A stretch of DNA of 10,251 bases from assembly GCA_030918015.1 (NCBI GenBank), contig JAUPTP010000036.1, positions 1 through 10,251 on the forward strand. The letters are read 5' to 3'. The translations under genes were made by a program, and so were the position numbers. The notes under the pieces were generated by a model that made no database searches, had not been told where the DNA came from, and was given only the letters and a program-made list of their open reading frames with translations. Source of the stretch: Pseudomonadota bacterium. GTDB lineage: Bacteria; Pseudomonadota; Gammaproteobacteria; Burkholderiales; Burkholderiaceae_C. This document shows, in pieces, positions 1 to 6,800 of the stretch (the stretch's first letter is position 1; each line of letters opens with the position of its first letter).

Positions 1-66
1 TCGCCGGCTTGTCTGGCGATCAGGCGAGAGGGGCGTCGATAGCATCGATCGGATTCCCCCACGATG

Positions 67-72
67 CAGGAG
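67..72 (+). promoter_or_regulatory. Shine-Dalgarno site that fixes the start of the lipoprotein gene
   Basis: The sequence CAGGAG lies 8 nt before the ATG at 81, which is ideal spacing. It favours that ATG over the in-frame ATG at 9. The ATG at 9 would place 24 polar residues ahead of the lipoprotein signal peptide and spoil it. Confidence 0.75.
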
Positions 73-80
73 CCCATCCC

Positions 81-1667
81 ATGCCCCGACTGCGCCTTCT
101 CTCCGCCTCCATCCTTCTCGCCTTCGGCCTGACGGCCTGCGGTGGCAGCGACAGCACCTCGTCCGAGGCTTCTGTGCCCCCCGCGACCATCGCTTCGGCC
201 ATGGCGGGCACGCTGGTCGACGATCTGATCGCGGGGGCGACCGTCTTCTGCGACACCAACGACAACGGGGCACTGGATGCAGGCGAGGAGTCGGCGATCA
301 CCGACAGTGCCGGTGTCTACACCTTCGCGGCAGCCTGCACCGCCCAGATCGCCTCGGTGGCGGGGACGGGCACCGACCTGACCACCCTGAAGTCGCTCCA
401 GGGCCAGCTCATCGGGCCGGCCGGCACCCGGGTGGTGTCGCCGCTGACCACGCTGAAGGTGGTGAGCAAGCTGTCGGATGCGGATTTCGCGGCCGTGCTG
501 ACGGCGCTGGGGCTGTCCGGCGTGGATGTCGCCAACTTCAATCCGTTCGCCGCCGGGGCCGATCCGACGCTGGCCAAGACGACCGCTTCGCTGGCCAAGG
601 TGCTGGCCGACATCGCCGAGCTGGGCGCCTCGGCGGGCGGGGACCCGGCCGTGGCCTTCAAGGCGGCGGTCGGTGCGGTCGTCTCGCACGCCCGCAGCAG
701 CACGACCCCGGCCTTCGCCAGCGACGAGTCGCTGAAGGCGCTGGTCAACGCCGCTGTCTCGGCGGGCCTGAGTGCCGGCAACACCACCTGGGATGCCACC
801 GCCCTGGCCGCGGCCATCGATCTGGCCACCCAGGGCCTGAGCACGCTGGCCAAGCAGACCCGCGAGGCCCCCTCGCTGTCGGCTGCCCGTGATCTGCTCT
901 CCAGCACCGCGGTCCAGGCGCAGATCGGCTCGGTCGACCTGAAGGACAGCGCGGCGGTGGCGGCCTTGAAGACGAAGCTGGCCGATGCGACCGAGATGAG
1001 CAAGGCGCAATACGTCTATCTGAAGGATGACAGCGTCAAGATCGTGCCGGTGGCGGGCAGCACGGTCGATGCCTCGATGACTGACTTCAAAAGCGGCCTG
1101 AACCTGACCGGCCAGACGCTGGCGACGCTGGACTACGTCTGGCTGCCGCTGTCGGCCACCAGCATGGCGCTGTCCAGCGCCGGGGCCGATCTGGTGCTGG
1201 GCATCGAGATCAAGAACACGACGACCGGTGGCATCCTGCAGGCCCGCCTGACCGGCGTGACGCTGAAGCCCAGCAGCGACGGCACGGTCAAGGCCACGGT
1301 GGGGGACGACGCCCGGCTGCACATGTACCTGAAGACCGGCACCGGCATCGAGGTGGGCACCGGCAAGAAGGCGATCACCGACCTCAGCGCGAAGATCCTG
1401 TGCGACTGCAACCAGGGCGTCGGCATCGATCTGCAGAAGATCGCCAGCGGCCTGCGCACCAACTTCCCCGACAACACCTCGCTGATCGACAGCGTGCTCA
1501 CCGAGACCGGCACCTTCAGCGTGCGGATGGTGGCCAAGGGCGCTGACATGCGCCAGGCCGATGGCACCCGACTCGGTCTGTCGCGCATCGATGTGCTCAC
1601 GCCGGGCAGCGGCGAGAGTGCGGTGCATGTCGGTGGCGTGTCCATCACGGGCAAAGTGACCTTCTGA
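81..1667 (+). CDS. Predicted secreted lipoprotein with a calcium-binding-type loop, function unknown
   Basis: The product is 528 residues long from the ATG at 81, chosen for its ribosome binding site and its signal peptide. The N-terminus is a type II signal: basic MPRLR, a hydrophobic stretch, then the lipobox LTAC with Cys20 as the lipidated residue, followed by a Gly/Ser-rich linker. Residues 57-69 contain DTNDNGALDAGE, which fits the DxNxNGxxDxGE calcium loop of SdrD-B, dockerin and thrombospondin-3 type modules. It sits in a short beta domain (about 43-90) that also holds Cys57 and Cys86. VVSPLTTL at about 118-125 is a motif I associate with large surface or adhesin-like proteins. The middle (about 130-300) is Ala-rich and probably helical, and the C-terminal third looks beta-rich with a CDC motif at 441-443. 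The protein is probably anchored to the outer membrane. The next gene starts 14 nt downstream, so the two are probably cotranscribed. No enzyme motif is visible, and I do not recognise a named family. Confidence 0.85.
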   Translation: MPRLRLLSASILLAFGLTACGGSDSTSSEASVPPATIASAMAGTLVDDLIAGATVFCDTNDNGALDAGEESAITDSAGVYTFAAACTAQIASVAGTGTDLTTLKSLQGQLIGPAGTRVVSPLTTLKVVSKLSDADFAAVLTALGLSGVDVANFNPFAAGADPTLAKTTASLAKVLADIAELGASAGGDPAVAFKAAVGAVVSHARSSTTPAFASDESLKALVNAAVSAGLSAGNTTWDATALAAAIDLATQGLSTLAKQTREAPSLSAARDLLSSTAVQAQIGSVDLKDSAAVAALKTKLADATEMSKAQYVYLKDDSVKIVPVAGSTVDASMTDFKSGLNLTGQTLATLDYVWLPLSATSMALSSAGADLVLGIEIKNTTTGGILQARLTGVTLKPSSDGTVKATVGDDARLHMYLKTGTGIEVGTGKKAITDLSAKILCDCNQGVGIDLQKIASGLRTNFPDNTSLIDSVLTETGTFSVRMVAKGADMRQADGTRLGLSRIDVLTPGSGESAVHVGGVSITGKVTF

Positions 1668-1681
1668 GTGCGGGCCGCGTC

Positions 1682-2773
1682 ATGCGCCGCTTCTTCTGGC
1701 CGGCGGCGTCGCCGCTCTGGCTGGCCCTGGCCGCTGCGCCGGCCGCGGCGGTCCAGCTCGACACCCTGCCGGGGATCGACGAGCCGCCGGCGGCCGGCGG
1801 GCGCTGGCATCTCGAGGTCGGCCATGACATCGCCCGCCCCCTGGGCCGGTGGGTGGGCAGCGACCGGGAGGCCGCCGCGGTCGAACGCATCGCCCTGTCC
1901 GGACGTCAGGGCGCCTGGCAGGCCGGCGTGTCCCTGCAGGACATGACCCTGCACGATGGCGCGGATCTCTACCGCCTGCGCGGCTGGGACGGCTGGCTGC
2001 GCTGGCATCTGCCTCCGGTGGGGCGCGAGAGCTCGGATGCGGCGGAGCCGTCCGGCGCGATGCGCTGGGCCCTGCAGCTCGGGGCCTGGGGACATCAGGC
2101 CGATCGACTCTCGCAGACGACCCGAGGCAGCCTGAAGGTCAGCGGGCTGAACGCACAGCTGACCCGCTTCGATGTCGAGCGGCCGCGGGATCGCCAATGG
2201 CAGATCGACCTGCTGGGACAGCGTGCGCTGCCCTGGCCGGGCCTCGAGGCCAGCATCGTGGCGGGGGCCGGGCGCAGCCAGGTGTCGAACACGGCGCTGG
2301 GCGGCTCGGCCCGGATCGGTCTGTGCACCCATGAGATCACCTTCGGCCGCCAGAGTCTTGTGGCCACGCCCGGCGAGGACTGCGAGCGCGCCTTCATCAT
2401 CAGCGTGCCCAACCGGCTGCTGAAGTTCGACGCCTACCGCGAGACGAACTACCGGGCGAGTTTTCTGCATCTGGGAGCGGCGCTGCACTGGCGCACCGGG
2501 GCGTGGCGACTGGCAGCCGGGGCCGATCTGCAGCACTGGAGCCGGCCCGGGCTGGACGATCTGAGCAGCGTGCGCACGCCGGTTGACCGCGTCGTCACCC
2601 TGGCTGCCCGCGTCGCCCGTGATCTGGATCCTGACACCCAGGTCGCGCTTCAGGTGCGGCACGCCGACCACCGGCTTGTCGGCGAGGTGCCGCTGCTCTA
2701 CACCGCCCGCACCGCCTCGCGGTTCTCGACCCGGCAGACCCAGATCGAGCTGACGCTGGGACACCGCTTCTAG
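1682..2773 (+). CDS. Predicted outer-membrane beta-barrel protein, function unknown
   Basis: The product is 363 residues long. It has a type I signal peptide (MRRFF, hydrophobic core, probable cleavage after PAAA at residue 23). The mature part has many short amphipathic beta-type segments with alternating hydrophobic residues and abundant Trp and Tyr. It ends in QIELTLGHRF, whose terminal Phe and alternating pattern match the C-terminal beta-signal recognised by the BAM complex. Cys215 and Cys234 are the only cysteines and probably bridge a loop. The length would suit a barrel of roughly 12-16 strands, which is an estimate. It starts 14 nt after the lipoprotein stop with no terminator between, so the two probably share a transcript and may work together. 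No strong Shine-Dalgarno precedes the ATG, so translation may depend partly on the upstream gene. I looked for the LpxR, porin and autotransporter patterns and did not see them. The barrel is well supported; its function is not. Confidence 0.8.
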   Translation: MRRFFWPAASPLWLALAAAPAAAVQLDTLPGIDEPPAAGGRWHLEVGHDIARPLGRWVGSDREAAAVERIALSGRQGAWQAGVSLQDMTLHDGADLYRLRGWDGWLRWHLPPVGRESSDAAEPSGAMRWALQLGAWGHQADRLSQTTRGSLKVSGLNAQLTRFDVERPRDRQWQIDLLGQRALPWPGLEASIVAGAGRSQVSNTALGGSARIGLCTHEITFGRQSLVATPGEDCERAFIISVPNRLLKFDAYRETNYRASFLHLGAALHWRTGAWRLAAGADLQHWSRPGLDDLSSVRTPVDRVVTLAARVARDLDPDTQVALQVRHADHRLVGEVPLLYTARTASRFSTRQTQIELTLGHRF

Positions 2774-2802
2774 CCATTGGCGGCCCGTTTTTCGCTTGCG
2801 GC

Positions 2803-2808
2803 TACAAT
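2803..2808 (+). promoter_or_regulatory. Candidate -10 element of the tRNA-Arg promoter
   Basis: TACAAT matches five of six bases of the sigma-70 -10 consensus and lies 16 nt before the mature tRNA, leaving a leader of about 10 nt. The best -35 candidate, TTGGCG at 2777-2782, has a long 20-nt spacer, so the -35 assignment is weak. It follows the barrel-gene stop closely, and I see no clear terminator between that gene and the tRNA. Confidence 0.5.
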
Positions 2809-2824
2809 CCGGGGCTGCGGTCCA

Positions 2825-2899
2825 CTCTCCGTAGTTCAATGGATAGAACGGGCGCCTCCTAAGCGCCAGATACAGGTTCGATTCCTGTCGGAGAGACCA
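2825..2899 (+). tRNA. tRNA-Arg, anticodon CCT
   Basis: A complete cloverleaf of 75 nt with an encoded CCA. The acceptor stem pairs CTCTCCG (2825-2831) with CGGAGAG (2889-2895), followed by discriminator A and CCA at 2897-2899. The D-stem is GTTC/GAAC. The anticodon stem is GGCGC/GCGCC around the loop CTCCTAA, giving anticodon CCT, which reads the codon AGG. The T-arm is ACAGG-TTCGATT-CCTGT, a perfect 5-bp stem. All stems are fully paired, so the gene looks functional. AGG is a rare codon in such a GC-rich genome. Single-copy tRNA genes for rare codons are common integration sites for mobile elements. Confidence 0.97.
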
Positions 2900-2913
2900 A
2901 TCCCTCATTCAAA

Positions 2914-3077
2914 GTTGCCCGCAAAAGACCGGAAAGCCCTAGAGAATCAACGCTCTAGGGCTTTTTCTTTGTTCGCGTGGCTTCGCTTCCGTGCGCTTGA
3001 AGCCTTACCCATGGCGGATTCAAACCCGAAGGGCAACATTGGGGGCAACCAGTTGCCCCTGTCTGAGCGTTGCCCCC
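2914..3077. repeat. Cluster of five GTTGCCC heptamers in both orientations
   Basis: GTTGCCC occurs at 2914-2920, 3052-3058 and 3069-3075. Its complement GGGCAAC occurs at 3031-3037 and 3043-3049. The longest arms are GGGGGCAAC (3041-3049) and GTTGCCCCC (3069-3077), a perfect 9-bp inverted repeat. GGGGCAAC (3042-3049) also pairs with GTTGCCCC (3052-3059) as a nearly continuous palindrome. No T-run follows, so a second terminator is unlikely. Repeated short sites in both orientations beside a tRNA 3' end resemble tyrosine-recombinase arm sites, but no integrase gene is in the window. Confidence 0.6.
2933..2970 (+). terminator. Intrinsic terminator downstream of tRNA-Arg
   Basis: AAAGCCCTAGAG (2933-2944) and CTCTAGGGCTTT (2953-2964) form a perfect 12-bp stem around an 8-nt loop, AATCAACG. 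The T-rich tract CTTTTTCTTT follows. It ends the tRNA transcript about 35 nt past the CCA. The A-run on the 5' side means it could also work in the opposite direction, although no minus-strand gene ends here. Confidence 0.92.
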
Positions 3078-3197
3078 GATGAACGCCCCCGCAAGATGGC
3101 CGATGGTGGCGGGCGAGTCGAGGCCTGCCCGAGAGGGAGATTCTCCGTGATGCATGCACGCGATTGCAGCTTCACCATCCGGTAACGTGCTCGCTAC

Positions 3198-3203
3198 AGG
3201 AGG
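3198..3203 (+). promoter_or_regulatory. Strong Shine-Dalgarno site for the DUF4124-like gene
   Basis: A perfect AGGAGG lies 6 nt before the ATG at 3210. It is the strongest ribosome binding site in the window and settles the start codon. Confidence 0.85.
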
Positions 3204-3209
3204 AAAAGC

Positions 3210-3800
3210 ATGCGATTCATCGCGATCACGTTCGTCGCCATGGCGGCAATTTCTGCTGCCCCGGTCTGGGCACAGTACAAATGCACTGACCCTGCAACGG
3301 GGCAGGTGTCGTTCCAGCAGCAGCCTTGCAGCGGCCCCCAGCGTCAGCAAGCCCTGGAACTGAAGACGGTGCCGCCACCCGCTGCCGGCATGCCGGCGCC
3401 TGACTTCGGGCGGAAAAACGCTGAACTTGACAAGCGTCTGGCCATCCGCACAGCCATCGAAGAAGGCCGCCCGATGGTGGGCATGACCGCCAGCGAACTG
3501 CAGATGGCCATGGGCACGGCCAGCACGGTGAACAGAACCCAGTCTGGGGACACGATCAGCGATCAGCATGTCTACCCGCGAGGCGGGCGAACGGTCTATG
3601 TCTACGTCAAAGGGGGCGTCGTGACGACGATCCAGGACACGTCGTCAGGTCAATCGACCGCCGCTGTGGCCGGGAAATGCCTGAGCAAGCGTGAGCTGTG
3701 GAATCTGGAGGTCGAGGCCTCCCGATCCGAAATCCGCGACAACGAGCCTGTTCAGGCCCGCTATCGACAGCGCATCGCGTTGGCCAAGGACTGCAGTTGA
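3210..3800 (+). CDS. Secreted DUF4124-like protein with a C-terminal SmpA/BamE-like domain
   Basis: The product is 196 residues long, from an ATG with a consensus ribosome binding site. A type I signal peptide ends with VWA at about residue 21. The mature start, QYKCTDPATGQVSFQQQPC, matches the DUF4124 pattern (an aromatic-Lys start, then a substrate-like turn and a short strand), with Cys25 and Cys40 placed to form a disulfide. Residues about 88-142 carry VGMTASELQMAMG, a VNRT motif, then strand-rich HVYPRGGRTVYVYV. This is the usual order of an SmpA/OmlA (BamE-like) domain: 'GMT..el...G.P..vn', then 'w.Y..g.....f..G.v..i'. The C-terminus is helical, with Cys157 and Cys195. It is predicted to be periplasmic and has no lipobox, unlike true BamE. 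It stands alone, with a terminator upstream, and converges on tamB with a 24-bp gap. Its codon and base composition are less GC-rich than its neighbours. The precise role is unknown. Confidence 0.88.
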   Translation: MRFIAITFVAMAAISAAPVWAQYKCTDPATGQVSFQQQPCSGPQRQQALELKTVPPPAAGMPAPDFGRKNAELDKRLAIRTAIEEGRPMVGMTASELQMAMGTASTVNRTQSGDTISDQHVYPRGGRTVYVYVKGGVVTTIQDTSSGQSTAAVAGKCLSKRELWNLEVEASRSEIRDNEPVQARYRQRIALAKDCS

Positions 3801-3824
3801 TTCAGCGCTCCAGGGCTTCTTCCG

Positions 3825-6800
3825 TCATGGCGCGCTGGCCGGGGTCGTGCGCGCGCGTGTCGGGGGCAGCAGCGACGGCGAGCCCCACTGCCAGGTCCAG
3901 ATCAGGTCGAGCGCGTTGTCCGCGCCGGACTGGGCGCGCAGGGTGAAGCGCCGCGCCGCCCGGTAGATCAGCTGCCAGGTGCCGCTGGCGGCGGTGAGGC
4001 TGCGCTCGTAGCCCACATACCAGCGCTGGCTGATCTGCTTGCCCAGCGTCACCACGGTGGCGCGGCTGTCGCCTTCGCCGTCCTGTCGCACCGAGAGCTG
4101 GTCCAGTCCGAGGCGTTCGACCAGCGACGGCGCGTTGCTCTCGCCGGCCACCAGGGCGGTGGCGGCGCGTTGCAGCAGCGCCATGTCGGTGCGCCCCAGG
4201 CCGTCGGAGGCGCGGCCCAGGATCAGCCACGAGAGCTTGTCGGTGTCGCTCATCGCGGGGTCGCTGATCAGGCGGATGCGCGGCAGCTGCGCGGTGCCGG
4301 TGACGCTCACGCCCACTCGCACGTCCTCGAGATCCGGCCGGATCGCCTCGATGTCCAGCCGCGGATTGTCCGGCAGCCCGGTGAAGCTGATGACCGAGCG
4401 CTCGATGCGCAGCTTCTGGCCATAGGCGGCGTAGGTGCCGTCGGCGGCCTGGATCGTGCCGTTCACCGCCAGCCGGCTGGCCGGGCTGCTCAGGCGCAGC
4501 TCGCCCGTCAGCCGGGTGTTGAGGCCGCGGCCGACCAGCAAGAAGCGCTCGCCCAGCCCGATGCGCAGGTCCACCTGCGTGGCGCGCTGGCTGGTGCCGG
4601 AGGCGGTCTCGCGTGCTCGCCGGGGGCCTTGGCCCCGGTCGACATCGACGTCCTCGCCCAGGCTGGGCGCATCGGCCTGGGTGAAGTCGAAGCGGCCCTC
4701 GTCGACCTGGAAGGCGCCCTGCAGCCGGGTGGTGCGGGGGTCGATGCGCAGATCGGCCCGGCCACTGAGGCTGGCGCGGCGGTCGATGCGCTGCAGCACC
4801 GCGAAGCGGTCGGCCTTCATCTGCAGCGTCAGCGTGGGCTGGGCGTCGAGCACGGCCTCGCCGCTCAGGTCGAGCGCGCCGCTGCCGGCCCGCAGGCTGA
4901 AGGTGTCGACGCGGGCGCGGTTGCCCTCCAGGCTGGCGCGCAGCTGGCCCTCGCGCCAGTCGATGCCCTCGAGCACGTTGCGCGCGGCCAGACCGTTGCC
5001 TTGCAGCGTGCCGGCATAGGTGGGTTCGCCGAAGCGGCCGCCCAGCCGGGCCTGCCCGGCCAGCTGGCCGTTGAGCCGCCAGCCCGCCGGCAGCCAGCCG
5101 CCCCAGTGGCCCAGCTGCGCGACATCGAGCGCCAGCCGTCCCTCCAGGGGGGCATCGGCGTCCGGCCAGAGCCGGGCCGCTTCGGTGCGCACCGTCTGGC
5201 TGCCGTCGATGCGGCCGAGCTGGCTGCCGTCGATGCGCTGGCTGAACTGCCACAGGCCGTCGCGGGCCTGCAGCTGGAAGGCGATCTCGCCCAGGCCGAG
5301 GCGTCGCGGGCCGGTGCCCAGCTCGGCATCTTCCAGGCTGAGGTCGCCCGAGGTCCGCCGCAGCTGGGCCGCCAGCGTGGTGCGGCCGTCGCGCGCGAGC
5401 AGGTCGATCTGGCCGTCGAGCTGCAGGTCGCCGCTCCAGCCCAGGTCGGGCTGCATCTTCTGCAGCACAGGCGCGATCGCCAGCGGCTCCAGCCTGGCCT
5501 TCACGGCGAGCGCCGGTGCCGGGTCGGCCGGCTCGGCGCTCTGCCATTCCATGCGCTCCAGCTGCAGCCGGGCGTCGAGCAGCTCCAGCCGCGCCGGGCC
5601 GGTGCGCACGCTCAGGCGGCCGTCGGGCGGGCGCTGCACGCTCAGCGCCAGCTCGGACAGGCCGAGCAGCGGCTGCAGCGCCTCGGTGCCGGCCGCGCGC
5701 GGGGCCGCCAGGCCCGGCACGACGCCCCGCACCGCGACATCGCGCAGGCGGCCCTGCCAGTCGAGGCCGGTCGTGGTCGACCAGGCGCCCTCCAGCGCCG
5801 CGCGAGCCTGCAGCGGCCGCGGGGCGCCGCCGTCGGCGGTCAAGGCCATCGCGCTGTCCAGATCGATCCGGTGCCGCGCCGGGCTGCCGCGGCCGCGCAG
5901 GGTCAGCCGGTCGAGCTGCAGGCCGGGGCGGGTCAGGCCGCTCACCTCGGCGTCGAGCTCGATCGTGTCGGTGGCGCTGCGCAGCCCGGCATCGGTGCGC
6001 AGCGCGAGCTGGCGCACGCCCAGACCGGCGGGCAGCTCGAGCTGGCGCGCGTCGAGGCGGCCCTGCAGCCGCACCTGCGGCCAGCGGCCCTGCAGGCTGC
6101 CGCTGCCGTCGATCTCGCCGGCCAGGCGCTCATCCTGTCCGGCCAGGCGCAGCCAGGGCTGCAGCGCCTGCAAGGCGGTGCTGCGCAGCGTGAGCTGGGC
6201 CTGGTCCTCGCCACCGGGCGCGGCGAGGGCGCCCCGCAGGCTCAGGGCGGTGGCGCCGGGGGCGTTCGCCGGTGCACCGGCCCAGGCATCGAGCTCGGTC
6301 TGCAGCGTGTGGCGCGGGCCCGCTCCGGCGCGCCGGAGCTGGAGCGTGCCCGACAGCGGCACCCCCGCCAGCACGCTGGGCGAGAGCTCGAGCCGGGCCT
6401 GGCCCTCGATCCCGGCCAGCAGCGCACGCGCGTCCTGGTCCGCCGCGAGGGGCAGGGCGCCGCCGAGCGTGGCCTGGAGCCGACCGTCCAGCCGGTGCGG
6501 CCCCCGCTGCCAGGCGCCCGCGGCGGTGCCCGGCCACCACAGCGAGGGGTCGAAGCGCTCCAGCGAGGCCTGGGTCTCGAGCTGCCAGCGCTGCCCGGCC
6601 TCGCGGCGCTCGGCGACGCCTTGGGCCCGCAGGCGGGCCGGGCCGCTGCCGACCTGCAGATGTTCGAGCTCGATCCGCTCGGGCGTGCCGTTCAGGCGCA
6701 GCGCCAGGCGCAGCTCGGGCAGGTCGCGCGAGGCGTGGCGGCCGCGCAGATCGGTCTGCAGCGTGCCGCGCGGCAGCCGTGCGGCCTCTGGCGGCGGGCT

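Larger units (their letters stand above)
2900..3209. other. Gene-free, lower-GC interval between tRNA-Arg and the DUF4124-like gene
   Basis: This 310-bp stretch holds the tRNA terminator and the GTTGCCC cluster. At 3198-3203 it has the Shine-Dalgarno sequence of the next gene. The first 180 bases count at roughly 52-58% G+C, against about 70-77% in tamB. The reading frames crossing it show no recognisable domain. A TGCATGCA palindrome lies at 3151-3158. I find no well-spaced sigma-70 promoter for the downstream gene, although one must lie here, because the terminator separates that gene from the tRNA. Confidence 0.7.

Noticed and set aside
1..19. Hairpin TCGCC...GGCGA at the window start as a terminator of an upstream gene
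   Set aside because: The stem is only 5 bp and no T-run follows.
1133..2908. A 591-codon minus-strand frame starting across the tRNA (RQESNLYLALRRRPFYP)
   Set aside because: Its N-terminus is the antisense translation of tRNA-Arg, a familiar source of spurious hypothetical proteins. The rest is antisense to the lipoprotein and barrel genes.
3016..3026. A T-arm-like string on the minus strand (GGTTTGAATCC), considered as a tRNA fragment or att copy
   Set aside because: The flanking bases do not form a T-stem, and it does not match the tRNA-Arg 3' end, so the resemblance is probably chance.
2777..3082. A 101-codon plus-strand frame running through the tRNA and terminator
   Set aside because: It translates the tRNA and the terminator stem, with no domain and no ribosome binding site.
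3146..3160. Near-palindrome around TGCATGCA as an operator for the DUF4124-like gene
   Set aside because: The dyad is short and imperfect beyond 8 bp, and I find no well-placed promoter next to it.
2955..3569. A 204-codon minus-strand frame opposite the DUF4124-like gene, considered as an integrase remnant
   Set aside because: No tyrosine-recombinase catalytic pattern is visible, and most of it is antisense to a supported gene.
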